From assembly GCA_963707575.1 (NCBI GenBank), contig OY970171.1:2108001-2172000 (forward strand): DNA of 64,000 nucleotides, written 5' to 3'. This document shows, one piece after another, positions 16,269-24,427 of this stretch. The position numbers and the translations under genes are program-made. Positions within the stretch are counted from its first letter, which is position 1. Each line of letters begins with the position of its first letter. The notes below the pieces were generated by a model that was not told where the DNA came from, made no database searches, and saw nothing but the letters and a program-made list of their open reading frames with translations. Source of the stretch: Gaiellasilicea sp963707575. Its GTDB lineage: Bacteria; Actinomycetota; Thermoleophilia; Gaiellales; Gaiellaceae.

Positions 16269-17006
16269 AGCTCAAGCTCACGCTCGAGTACGACGGGGCC
16301 GGCTTCCGCGGGTGGGCGCGACAACCCGGTGAGCGCACGGTCGAGGGCGTCGTCCGCGAAGCGCTCGGCGACGTCTTCCCCTCGTGGGCGAAACCTCGCC
16401 GTCGCGGGCCGCACGGACACGGGCGTCCACGCGACGGGGCAGGTCGCCAGCGTCGACGTCGAGGGCGGGCCGCCGCCCGAGCGTGTGCCGCTGGCACTCA
16501 ACCCGGTGCTCCCGCACGACGTGGCCGTGACGGCAGCCGAGCTCGTCGAGGATGACTTCGACGCGCGCCGCTCCGCGTCCGCACGAACCTATCGCTACCG
16601 GATCTTGCGGCGCGGCGTGCGCTCGCCGTTCGAGTCGCGCCGCTCGTTGTGGCTCTCCAGACCGCTCGACGAGCAGGCGCTCGCCGCGGCGGCGGCTCTG
16701 CTCCCGGGCCGGCACGACTTCACCGCGTTCACCCCGGCCGAGACGCAGCACCGCGTCTTCGTCCGCACCATCCGGGAGGCTGGCTGGGAGCAGGACGGTG
16801 ACGAGCTCCACTTCATCGTCACTGCCGACAGCTTCCTGCGCCACATGGTGCGCACGCTCGTGGGGACGATGCTCGACCGCCGCCCAGAGGAGCTTGCCCA
16901 GCTGCTGCAGGGCCGACCCAGGGCCGAAGGTGGGCCGACCGCCCCGCCGTGGGGTCTCTACCTCGAGCGGGTGCAGTACGAGCCCTCGGTACGATCGCCG
17001 GCATGA
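16265..17006 (+). CDS. truA: tRNA pseudouridine synthase A, split by an apparent +1 frameshift
   Basis: TruA makes pseudouridine at positions 38-40 of the tRNA anticodon arm. The GTG at 16265 opens the frame (KLTLEYDGAGFRGWARQPG) up to ALGDVFPSW. Homology then continues one frame over with RNLAVAGRTDTGVHATGQV, which holds the catalytic Asp in RTDTGVHA. Removing one G from GGG at 16386-16388 joins the parts into 246 residues, a normal length. C-terminal FLRHMVRTLVGTML is intact. A sequence error is the likely cause. Confidence 0.9.
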
Positions 17007-17638
17007 GCTTTCCGGTCGTCCTCTTCGACTTCGACGGCACCGTGATCGACTCCGGGGCGATCATCCTCGCGTCGATGCGCCACGCGACGCAGACCGTGCT
17101 CGGCCGTGAGGTCGAGGACGAGATCCTGATGGCAGCCGTCGGCGGAGCGGGGCTGAACGAGCAGATGCGCCTGCTGGACGACGCGCGTGTCGACGAGCTC
17201 GTCCGGGTCTACCGCGCGCACAACGAGCCCCTGCACGCCGGGCTCGCGTGCTGCGCCGGGATGGAGGACGTGCTGGAGACGCTGAGGCGGGAGGGGCGCC
17301 GCCTCGGGATCGTCACCGCCAAGCGGAGGCAGACGGTGGCGCTCGCGTTCGAGCAGATCCCGATCGAGCACCTGTTCGACGTCGTCGTCGGCTCCGACGA
17401 CACCGAGCGGCACAAGCCGGACCCGGACCCGATCCTGCACGCGCTCGAGCAGCTCGGCGCGAAGCCCGGCGACGCCGTCTACGTCGGCGACTCGCCGTTC
17501 GACATCCGCGCGGCCAAGGCTGCCGGCGTGCACGCCGTTGCCGTCACGTGGGGTGGGATCCACTCGCAGGAACGGCTGGCGGCGGAGGAGCCGGACGCGA
17601 TCGTGCACACGGCGGAGGAGCTCCTTGCCGCCCTCTGA
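17003..17638 (+). CDS. HAD-family hydrolase, phosphoglycolate phosphatase-like
   Basis: HAD phosphatase of 211 residues with motif I FDFDGTVIDS, motif II IVTAKRR, motif III Lys in HKPDPDPI and motif IV YVGDSPFDIRAAKAAG. The cap between motif I and II is the alpha-helical C1 type found in Gph/PpaX enzymes, which hydrolyse small phosphates such as phosphoglycolate or pyrophosphate; the substrate cannot be read from sequence. ATG overlaps the truA stop; the end overlaps the ligA start by 14 bases. Confidence 0.88.
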   Translation: MSFPVVLFDFDGTVIDSGAIILASMRHATQTVLGREVEDEILMAAVGGAGLNEQMRLLDDARVDELVRVYRAHNEPLHAGLACCAGMEDVLETLRREGRRLGIVTAKRRQTVALAFEQIPIEHLFDVVVGSDDTERHKPDPDPILHALEQLGAKPGDAVYVGDSPFDIRAAKAAGVHAVAVTWGGIHSQERLAAEEPDAIVHTAEELLAAL

Positions 17639-19700
17639 GCGGGCCAAGGCCAAGCCGGCGAAGCGGGTCGAGGAGCTCAGCGCGCTGCTGCACCACCACC
17701 TGCACCGCTACCACGTCCTCGACGATCCCGAGATCTCCGATGCAGAGTACGACGGGCTCTTCGACGAGCTGAAGCAGCTGGAGGAGGAGCACCCCGAGCT
17801 CGCCACCGAGGACTCACCGACGCGCCGCGTCGGCGCGCCACCCTCGGAGCGCTTCCGCAAGGTGGAGCACCTGGCGCCGATGGGCTCGCTGGAGAAGGTG
17901 ACGACCGACGAGGCGCTGCTGAAGTGGGCCGACGACGTGCGCAAGCGACTCGACTCGGACGAGCCCGTCGCCTACGTGATCGAGCCAAAGATCGACGGCT
18001 CGGCCGTGTCGCTCGTGTACGAGAACGGGCGCTTTCTGCGCGGCGCAACGCGTGGCGACGGCCGCCGCGGCGAGGACGTGACCCCCAACCTGCGCACGAT
18101 CCGCTCGATCCCGCTCGCGCTGCGGCTGCCGAAGGGCGAGCAGGCGCCGCCGCTCCTCGAGGTTCGCGGCGAGATCTACTTCCCACTCTCCGCGTTCGCG
18201 CGCCTGAACGAGCAGCTCGTCGCGGCCGAGAAGAAGCCGGCTCCGAACCCGCGCAACGCGGCCGCCGGCTCGCTGCGCCAGCTCGACTCGCGCATCACGG
18301 CCGGGCGGCAGCTCGCGATCTGGGTCTACGGGTCGGGGCTCCGCGACGGGATCCCGGCGGAGACGCACTCGGAGTCTCTGGCCTGGCTCGCCGAGCGCGG
18401 CTTCCGCACCAATCCCTTCGCGCAGCGGCTGGAGACGATCGAGGAGGTGGCGGAGGCCTGTGCCGTCTGGGAGCAGCGGCGTGTCGAGCTCGACTACGAG
18501 ATCGACGGGATCGTGATCAAGGTCGACTCGTTCGAGCAGCAGCAGCGGCTCGGCGCGCTGCACGACCGCCCGCGCTGGGCGCGTGCGTTCAAGTGGGCGC
18601 CGATGACGGCGCAGACGACGCTGAACAGCATCCTGATCCGCGTCGGCCGCACGGGCGCGCTCAACCCGTGGGCGCTGCTCGAGCCCGTCGAGGTCGGCGG
18701 CGTGACGATCTCGCGCGCGACGCTGCACAACGAGGAGGACATCAACCGCAAGCGGATCCGCGAGGGCGACCTGGTGATCGTGCAGCGGGCCGGCGACGTG
18801 ATCCCGCAGATCGTCGGCCCGGCGGGCGAGCACCGGCCCGGGACGAAGGAGTTCCGGATGCCGACCCACTGCCCCCTCTGCGGCCACGAGATCGTCAAGC
18901 CCGAGGGCGAGGTGATGCACCGCTGTCCCAACCGCGCCTGCCCGTCGCGCGGCCTCGAGACGCTGATCAACTGGGTCAGCGCCGCGATGGACATCGAGGG
19001 CGTCGGCGAGCAGTTCGTGCGCCGGCTCTGGGATCTCGGTCTGCTCCGCTCGATGCCGGACCTCTACCGGCTGACGAAGGAGCAGCTGCTGGAGCTCGAC
19101 GGCTTCCAGGAGCGTTCGGCGACGAACGTGCTCGCCTCGATCGAGGCCTCGAAGGCGCAGCCCTTCTCGCGGGTCCTCTACGGGCTGAACATCCCGGACG
19201 TCGGCTGGGTGACTGCGCAGAACCTGGCGCGTCATTTCGGCACTGTCGATCGCCTGCTCGACGCGCGGCAGGAGGAGATCATGGAGGTCGACGGGATCGG
19301 TCCGGAGCGGGCGGAGGCGATCGCCGAGTGGTTCTCGGACGAGCAGAACCGCACGTTGGTCGAAGAGCTGCGCGCGCTCGGGCTCACGCTCGAAGCGGGG
19401 GAGGCCGAGCGGCCGGTCGAAGGCCCGCTCACCGGGAAGCAGTACGTCATCACCGGCACGCTCGCGGACTTCACGCGGGAGGAGGCGTCTGCCGCGCTGA
19501 TGGCGCTCGGGGCCAAGGTCTCCGACAACGTCTCGAAGAAGACGACGGGAGTCGTCGTGGGCGAGAACCCGGGCTCGAAGGTGGCGAAGGCGGAGAAGGC
19601 GGGCGTGCCGATCCTCGGCGAGGACGACCTGCGCGCGCTCGTCGGGGACGCCCCGGCCGACGCGCCCGCCGGCATCGTGCCGCCGCCGCGACGCCGGTAG
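17625..19700 (+). CDS. ligA: NAD-dependent DNA ligase
   Basis: Seals nicks in replication and repair using NAD+. The adenylated lysine is in EPKIDG (about residue 122). An OB fold, a four-cysteine zinc finger (CPLCG near 415, then CPNRACPSRG), HhH repeats (EGVGEQFV, DGIGPERAEAIAEWF) and a C-terminal BRCT domain (about 605-680) follow. TTG at 17625 has GGAGGAG-like sequence in front and gives 691 residues, the family norm. Confidence 0.96.
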   Translation: MPPSERAKAKPAKRVEELSALLHHHLHRYHVLDDPEISDAEYDGLFDELKQLEEEHPELATEDSPTRRVGAPPSERFRKVEHLAPMGSLEKVTTDEALLKWADDVRKRLDSDEPVAYVIEPKIDGSAVSLVYENGRFLRGATRGDGRRGEDVTPNLRTIRSIPLALRLPKGEQAPPLLEVRGEIYFPLSAFARLNEQLVAAEKKPAPNPRNAAAGSLRQLDSRITAGRQLAIWVYGSGLRDGIPAETHSESLAWLAERGFRTNPFAQRLETIEEVAEACAVWEQRRVELDYEIDGIVIKVDSFEQQQRLGALHDRPRWARAFKWAPMTAQTTLNSILIRVGRTGALNPWALLEPVEVGGVTISRATLHNEEDINRKRIREGDLVIVQRAGDVIPQIVGPAGEHRPGTKEFRMPTHCPLCGHEIVKPEGEVMHRCPNRACPSRGLETLINWVSAAMDIEGVGEQFVRRLWDLGLLRSMPDLYRLTKEQLLELDGFQERSATNVLASIEASKAQPFSRVLYGLNIPDVGWVTAQNLARHFGTVDRLLDARQEEIMEVDGIGPERAEAIAEWFSDEQNRTLVEELRALGLTLEAGEAERPVEGPLTGKQYVITGTLADFTREEASAALMALGAKVSDNVSKKTTGVVVGENPGSKVAKAEKAGVPILGEDDLRALVGDAPADAPAGIVPPPRRR

Positions 19701-19714
19701 GCCCGCTCGCCCCG

Positions 19715-19747
19715 CTCGTTGCCGGACGCGTGACAACGAGGTACCAT
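19715..19747 (+). promoter_or_regulatory. padR promoter with overlapping inverted repeat
   Basis: TTGCCG (19719-19724), 17 bases, TACCAT (19742-19747), then 7 bases to ATG 19755: a complete promoter for a leaderless mRNA. The inverted repeat CTCGTTG (19715-19721) / CAACGAG (19734-19740) covers the -35 and reaches the -10, a good position for PadR self-repression. Confidence 0.65.
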
Positions 19748-19754
19748 GCGGTGC

Positions 19755-20105
19755 ATGGAACCGGGCGCAACAAGGAACTCCTTGTCGCAGCTCCGCCGTG
19801 GTGCCGTTGAGTACTGCGTGCTCGCGCTCCTGCGCGACGGGGAGCGGTATGGCTTCGAGCTCGTCCGGAAGCTGTCCGAGGTCGACGGCCTCGTCACGAG
19901 CGAAGGGACGATCTATCCGCTGCTCACCCGGCTGCGGCGGGACCAGCTCGTGACGACGTTCTGGCGGGAGTCCGAGACGGGGCCGCCGCGGCGGTACTAC
20001 CAGCTCACCGACGGGGGCCGCCAGGCGCTTGCCGGCTTCACCGAGGAATGGGCTCGATTTCGTGACGGAGTCGATGCGTTGCTGATGGAGGAGGGGACAC
20101 GATGA
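19755..20105 (+). CDS. PadR-family transcriptional regulator
   Basis: Winged-helix repressor of the PadR family: LRRGAVEYCVLALLRDGERY, YGFELVRKLSEVDG (recognition region), SEGTIYPLLTRLRRDQLV and PPRRYYQLTDGGRQAL (wing) are all typical. The start is taken as ATG 19755, which is 7 bases from a -10 box, and not the in-frame ATG 19746, which lies in the box. 116 residues. It overlaps the next gene by four bases, and the pair padR/HAAS protein is a common unit in Gram-positive bacteria. Confidence 0.88.
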   Translation: MEPGATRNSLSQLRRGAVEYCVLALLRDGERYGFELVRKLSEVDGLVTSEGTIYPLLTRLRRDQLVTTFWRESETGPPRRYYQLTDGGRQALAGFTEEWARFRDGVDALLMEEGTR

Positions 20106-20707
20106 CCACCCTGCACACGAACAAGCTCGTCGCGGACTACCTGAGGCGCCTGGAGCAGGCTGCCGCCCCGCTGTCGCGGTCCAGACGGGACGAGCTGGTC
20201 GAGGAGATCCGCGAGCACATCGACGACGCGTTGCTCGAGGCAGGTGCTGCCGATGAGGTCGCCGTCCGGAACGTGCTCGAGCGGCTCGGCCCGCCCGAGG
20301 AGATCGTGGCGGCGGCGGGGCCCGCGCAGCGCCGCTCTGGCCGGCTCGAGCTGGCCGCGATGATCGCTCTGGCCATCCCGTTTCTCGGCTGGTTCATCGG
20401 GGTCGTGCTCGTCGCTGCGTCCCGGGCGTGGACCGGGCGCGAGAAGGCGGCCGGGATCGCCATCGTGCTCGTACCCGCGCTCGTGTTGTCCCTCGGCCTC
20501 GTCGCCGCCGGCGCGGGCGGCGGCTCGACCCCGGTCGAGGCCGCACCGGGATCGTTCCCGAGGGAGCAGGGGAGCGGCTCCTCCGGTCTCGGGTCGATCG
20601 AGCTCGTCGTCCTGCTCGGAACCCTGTTTGCCGGCCCGATTGCGTCGGTCTACCTCGGCTCGCGGCTGCGGCGAGCGTCCGAGCCGGCAGAGGTCGCGTC
20701 AGCCTGA
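20102..20707 (+). CDS. HAAS-domain membrane protein, PadR partner
   Basis: The N-terminal 75 residues (DYLRRLEQAAAPLSRSRRDE, LVEEIREHIDDAL, NVLERLGPPEEIVAAAG) form the HAAS/DUF1700 signalling domain that is usually encoded next to padR. Three membrane segments follow at about 80-108, 115-140 and 165-185. Such proteins are thought to sense envelope or membrane state and act on the adjacent PadR; the ligand is unknown. The 3' end overlaps the convergent dacB-like gene by nine bases. Confidence 0.82.
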   Translation: MTTLHTNKLVADYLRRLEQAAAPLSRSRRDELVEEIREHIDDALLEAGAADEVAVRNVLERLGPPEEIVAAAGPAQRRSGRLELAAMIALAIPFLGWFIGVVLVAASRAWTGREKAAGIAIVLVPALVLSLGLVAAGAGGGSTPVEAAPGSFPREQGSGSSGLGSIELVVLLGTLFAGPIASVYLGSRLRRASEPAEVASA

Positions 20708-21901
20708 CGCCGCCAGCGCGGTCGCGAAGCGGTCCTGGGCGAGACGCGCCCAGTAGCTCGACACCGGCCGGCCGTTCTGGAGAACGGCGAACGCGTAACG
20801 CCCGCGCACGAAGCCTGAGAGCGCCGACGCGGCGCTCGTCGTCCCGGTCTTGGCGATCACGCGGCCCCGGGCGGGTCGCGACCTCATTCGTCCCTCCAGC
20901 GTGCCGTCCACACCGGCCACGGCCAGCGAGGCCAGGAAGGCATCCTTGATCTCGCCGTTCGCGAGCCCGGCCTCGAGCAGTGCGACGATCGCCTCGGCCG
21001 TGAGCCGGTCGAGGCTCGAGAGGCCCGAGCCGTCGGCCAGGCGAACGCCAGCGAGGGGCACGCCCGCCTCGCCCAGGAGCCGCCTGACGACGCGGAGGCC
21101 CGCCGCGGTCGTGCCCTTGGCCGCGTCCAGCGCGCCGAGCTGCTTGACGAGGATCTCGGCCGTGTAGTTGTCGCTCTCGCGCCCCATGTACCGGACGATC
21201 TCGGCCAGGGGCCTCGAGACGTCTCGCGCGAGTGGGACGCCCTCCTGCTTCAGCGTCGCGGCGCGCGAGGGCTTGGCGACCTCGACGCCGGCCGCTTCCA
21301 GCTCCTGGCGGAAGAGGGCGGCTGCCGCAAGCGCCGGCTTGGGCGCGGTTCGTCCCCGGTACCAGCTGCGCGAGACCGCGAGCGCCGAGAGCGGCGCGGA
21401 CTCGTGGATGTAGAACCTCGGCTTCCAGCCGGGCGCCGTGCGGCGCGCGTCGAACCAGGACTCGTCGCCCACCACGGCGCCCGTGACGCGACGGATGCCC
21501 CAGGAGGCCACCTCGGTGGCGAGCAGCGCGAGGTCCGACGTCTCGAGGGTCGGGTCGCCGTAGCCGCGCAGGAAGAGATTGCCGTCCCAGACGGCGCCGA
21601 CCTGCGAGCCGGTGCCGACGACTTCGGTGTGGAAGCGGTAGCCGCCGCCCAGCAGCGCCAGCGCCGCGTAGGCGACCGGCACCTTCTCGTTGGAGGCGGG
21701 GAGGAGCGAGAGCGACGGGTTGCGCGAGTAGACGACCGCGCCCGTGCGCAGGTCGACGGCGAGCGCCGCCGTCCGGGCCGGGTCGACGTGCGGCACGCGC
21801 AGGGCGCGGTCGAGGCGGGTGCGCAGGGTCGTGTCGGCTGCCTGGGCGGGCAGCGCGAGGACGAGGACGAGCAGCACGAGCAGCGCTGGGAACGCCCCCA
21901 T
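20699..21901 (-). CDS. dacB: D-alanyl-D-alanine carboxypeptidase, PBP4 type (peptidase S13)
   Basis: Secreted cell-wall enzyme that trims or cuts peptidoglycan peptides. A signal peptide covers residues 1-22 (LLVLLVLVLALPAQAA). The S13 triads are present: SxxK as SNEK (Ser70, Lys73), SxN as SDN in GRESDNYTAE, and KTG in AKTGTTS near the C-terminus. 400 residues. The likely promoter region has TTGACA on the minus strand at 21948-21943. Confidence 0.92.
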   Translation of the reverse strand: MGAFPALLVLLVLVLALPAQAADTTLRTRLDRALRVPHVDPARTAALAVDLRTGAVVYSRNPSLSLLPASNEKVPVAYAALALLGGGYRFHTEVVGTGSQVGAVWDGNLFLRGYGDPTLETSDLALLATEVASWGIRRVTGAVVGDESWFDARRTAPGWKPRFYIHESAPLSALAVSRSWYRGRTAPKPALAAAALFRQELEAAGVEVAKPSRAATLKQEGVPLARDVSRPLAEIVRYMGRESDNYTAEILVKQLGALDAAKGTTAAGLRVVRRLLGEAGVPLAGVRLADGSGLSSLDRLTAEAIVALLEAGLANGEIKDAFLASLAVAGVDGTLEGRMRSRPARGRVIAKTGTTSAASALSGFVRGRYAFAVLQNGRPVSSYWARLAQDRFATALAASG

Positions 21902-21926
21902 GAGTGGGCCGTTCCGTGACCGAGAA

Positions 21927-21948
21927 TGGGCCTGGCGGCCCATGTCAA
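21927..21948 (-). promoter_or_regulatory. Possible dacB promoter with palindromic spacer
   Basis: On the minus strand a perfect TTGACA (21948-21943) is followed by the palindrome TGGGCC-GCCA-GGCCCA (21942-21927). No good -10 at 17 bases is seen (CATTCT is at 14), so the promoter call is weak. The palindrome may be an operator. Confidence 0.35.
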
Positions 21949-21988
21949 GCCGGTCGCGGGGTCGGATAATCGATGGCGGAGCCTCTCT

Positions 21989-22618
21989 GTGGCCGATCCT
22001 CTTCCCCTGCTCGAGACCGAGATCCGGTCCTTGCTCGACCAGCCCGCCGGCGCGGGACGGCCGCCGCGTGACGCCGTCGAGCATACGCTCACGACCGGCT
22101 ACGCCCATGCGCTCCGCCTCGACGCCGAGCGCCTGCGCGTCGAGCGGCGGCTGCGAGACATCGTCCGTTCGACGACGCCGGACAACATTGCTCGCGATCA
22201 CGCGGTGCTCGAGCTCGCCAGGGTCGACGGGGAGCTCGCGCAGCTGCGCGAACTGCTCTCCACACTGCGCCGACAAGCCCTCAAGCCCGCGCCCCTGGGC
22301 GGCGACGCCTCCCGGCCGGCGGAGCCGGCCTCCGGCATCGCCTCGCGCACCTCGCGGCACGCGGCTCTCCGAGTCCGTATTTCCATACTGTCCTCTCCGG
22401 CCGCGCACCGCGAGGGAGCGCGCCAGGAACGCGGGCTAGACGATCCCGGACCGGACCGCGTAGACGGCGGCCTGGATCCGGTTCTCGATCTGCAGCTTCA
22501 TCAGGATGTTCGAGATGTGGTTCTTGACCGTCTTCGGGCTGATGTGCAGCTCGCCGGCGATCACCGCGTTGTCCTTGCCGTTCGCGATCAGCTTCAGGAC
22601 CTGGATCTCCCGGTCTGA
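21989..22618 (+). CDS. Hypothetical helical protein
   Basis: I do not recognise this protein. The first 100 residues look real: they are rich in Leu, Arg and Glu with coiled-coil character (HALRLDAERLRVERRLRDIV, LELARVDGELAQLRELLSTL). After that the composition becomes irregular, and the frame runs 183 bases into the opposite-strand response regulator. The true 3' end may therefore lie earlier, or a frameshift may be present near 22290. GTG 21989 has GGCGGAG 7 bases upstream and a GATAAT box at 21965-21970. Confidence 0.45.
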   Translation: MADPLPLLETEIRSLLDQPAGAGRPPRDAVEHTLTTGYAHALRLDAERLRVERRLRDIVRSTTPDNIARDHAVLELARVDGELAQLRELLSTLRRQALKPAPLGGDASRPAEPASGIASRTSRHAALRVRISILSSPAAHREGARQERGLDDPGPDRVDGGLDPVLDLQLHQDVRDVVLDRLRADVQLAGDHRVVLAVRDQLQDLDLPV

Positions 22619-23116
22619 GAGCTCGGCGCGGATCGTCGCGGCCGCCTCGGGTGCCGCCGTCGTGGCACGCACGTGCTGCAGGACCTTGCCGGCGATGTGC
22701 GGCGAGATCAGTGACTCGCCGACCGAGGCCGAGCGGATTCCCTGCATCAGGTCCTGGATCGACGCGTCCTTGAGCAGGTAGCCGCAGGCGCCTGCGAGAA
22801 TCGCGTCCATCACGTCCTGCTCCTGATCCGAGATCGTGAGCACGATCACGCGTGTGAGCGGCGCATCGCGGCTGATGTGACGGATCGCGTCGACGCCGGT
22901 CATGCCCGGCATGTGCAGGTCCATGATCACCACGTCGGGCGTCGCGTCGCGGACGATCCCGAGCGCCTCGGCGCCGGTGCCGGCCTCGCCGACGATCGCG
23001 ACCCCCTGTTCCTCGAGCAAATTGCGTAGGCCCGTGCGGAAGAGGTCGTGGTCGTCCACGAGCAGGACGCGAACGTCGCGCCGAGTGATGTCCGTGATCG
23101 GTTCGGTCTCGCTCAA
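22436..23116 (-). CDS. NarL/FixJ-family response regulator
   Basis: Two-component regulator: receiver domain at about 14-130 with the acidic pair in VLLVDDHDLF, phospho-Asp66 in VVIMDLHMPG, Thr in VIVLTISD and Lys in GYLLKDA; LuxR-type helix-turn-helix at about 160-226 (LSDREIQVLKLIANGKDN, SPKTVKNHISNILMKL). No histidine kinase gene is adjacent, so it is an orphan here. TTG at 23116 has AGGAG 9 bases upstream, and a TACACT -10 lies at 23157-23152. The 3D-domain gene is 52 bases upstream on the same strand. Confidence 0.93.
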   Translation of the reverse strand: MSETEPITDITRRDVRVLLVDDHDLFRTGLRNLLEEQGVAIVGEAGTGAEALGIVRDATPDVVIMDLHMPGMTGVDAIRHISRDAPLTRVIVLTISDQEQDVMDAILAGACGYLLKDASIQDLMQGIRSASVGESLISPHIAGKVLQHVRATTAAPEAAATIRAELSDREIQVLKLIANGKDNAVIAGELHISPKTVKNHISNILMKLQIENRIQAAVYAVRSGIV

Positions 23117-23168
23117 GAAGAAGACTCCTAGACCTCGCTCGGAGAGAGCGAAGTGTAGAAGGTCCGAC

Positions 23169-24239
23169 TCAGCGGAGCGTGATCACCACGGTGCGGCGGC
23201 CCCAGCCGCGGGCGGCGGCGACCGTGGGGAACCACAGATCGATCAGCGCGCCGCGTACTGCGCTGCCCGTGTCGGCAGCTACGGCCTCGCCGTAGCCGGG
23301 CACGAACATGCGCGTCCCCAGCGGGATCACGCTCGGATCGACCGCGACGATCCCGTGCCCGACGGGCAGGCCGGATGCGGTGTGGCCCGGCAGGCTGTAG
23401 CCGACCGAGTCGACCGTCATCGTGCGGACGCCGTTCGACGCCGCCAGCACGATCGGTTGCGTCACCGGCTCCGTCGACGCCGCCTGTGACGCGGCGACGG
23501 TCGCGGGAGCGGAGGCGGCTGCGCTCCGCGCTAGTCCGGCTGTGCGCTCCTGGGCGCTGCGGGCCTGGGCCTCGAGCGAGCCGAGCTCCCGCGCGGTCAG
23601 GTCCTGCCGGCGGCGCAGCTCGGCGATCGCCGTGCGCCGTGCCGACACGGCGGCCTCGAGCTCACCGGCGCGCGCCTCGGCGGCGGCCACGACGTGAGCC
23701 AGCTCGCCTTCGCGCGCGGCCAGCCGTGCCGCCAGGCGAGCGAGCCGGCCGCGGGCTGCCTTGGCCCGCTCGACCACGCGGACGTTCTCCCTGCTCGCGC
23801 GGCTGAGGCTGTCGAGCCCCGTCAGCGCCTCGTCCAGCGACTGCGCCCCGAGGACGACCGCCAGCGGGTCGAGCTCGTTCCGCTGGTACAGCGAGCGGAG
23901 CAGCTCCTCGAGATGCCGCTGCGAGGCCCGGGCCGACCGAGTCGCGGTCGCGAGATGCTTCCGCGTCGCCGCCTGCCGGCGCCGCAGGTCGTCCTGCTTG
24001 GCAGCGAGCGCCGCCACCTGGCCGCGTGCAGCCGAGAGCGTCGTCTCGAGCGCGTAGAGCTCGAGCAGAGCGGCGTGGGAGCGGTCGCCCAGGATGGCCT
24101 GCTGCGTCCGCAGCCCGTCGGTCTGAGACCGCAGCGAAGACGAGTCTGCGCCCAGTGCAATCGGAACGATCGCAGCCACCGCCAGACCCGTTGCCACAGC
24201 CGCCCACGCAGCCGCACCGCTCGTCGAGAAGCTCCGCAC
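23169..24239 (-). CDS. Secreted 3D-domain cell-wall protein with coiled-coil N-terminus
   Basis: A signal or anchor segment (AAWAAVATGLAVAAIVPIAL) is followed by a long coiled coil (about 40-245) and a C-terminal 3D domain with the three aspartates in the region VDPSVIPLGTRMFVPG, AVAADTGSAVRGALIDLWF. The 3D fold is related to MltA/RlpA and occurs in resuscitation-type and spore-type wall lytic enzymes. The coiled coil (ELLRSLYQRN, VLGAQSLDEALTGLDSLSRA) resembles that of the divergent NlpC/P60 gene. GTG 24239 is chosen; TTG 24263 is an alternative. Confidence 0.82.
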   Translation of the reverse strand: MRSFSTSGAAAWAAVATGLAVAAIVPIALGADSSSLRSQTDGLRTQQAILGDRSHAALLELYALETTLSAARGQVAALAAKQDDLRRRQAATRKHLATATRSARASQRHLEELLRSLYQRNELDPLAVVLGAQSLDEALTGLDSLSRASRENVRVVERAKAARGRLARLAARLAAREGELAHVVAAAEARAGELEAAVSARRTAIAELRRRQDLTARELGSLEAQARSAQERTAGLARSAAASAPATVAASQAASTEPVTQPIVLAASNGVRTMTVDSVGYSLPGHTASGLPVGHGIVAVDPSVIPLGTRMFVPGYGEAVAADTGSAVRGALIDLWFPTVAAARGWGRRTVVITLR

Positions 24240-24334
24240 GGGGCGCGGACCGTACCACAGCAAAGCCCGCAGCTGCCACGTTTGTGCTGTGCCTCGATCG
24301 GGTAGTCAGGGGCCGTTTTTGGCTCTGTTGCGGT

Positions 24335-24363
24335 TTGCGAACGTCCGGGTCCGCTGCTAGGGT
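24335..24363 (+). promoter_or_regulatory. Probable promoter of the NlpC/P60 gene
   Basis: TTGCGA (24335-24340), 17 bases, TAGGGT (24358-24363). A transcript from about 24370 would have a 58-70 base leader containing a GGGGCCCC/CCCC-CAC-GGGG region that can fold. The 188-base gap also serves the divergent 3D gene. Confidence 0.5.
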
Positions 24364-24427
24364 GCCGTGCTTGTGACGTTCCGGGGCCCCCACGGGGTGC
24401 CGCGCGGACTCGAGCGTTCCCCCCGAT

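Noticed and set aside
24264..24427. c-di-AMP (ydaO-type) riboswitch before the NlpC/P60 gene
   Set aside because: The wall-hydrolase context and CGGGG/CCCCA/GGGGTG blocks fit loosely, but the P3 hairpin between them is missing and I could not build the pseudoknot. A covariance search with RF00379 would decide; a significant hit would overturn this.
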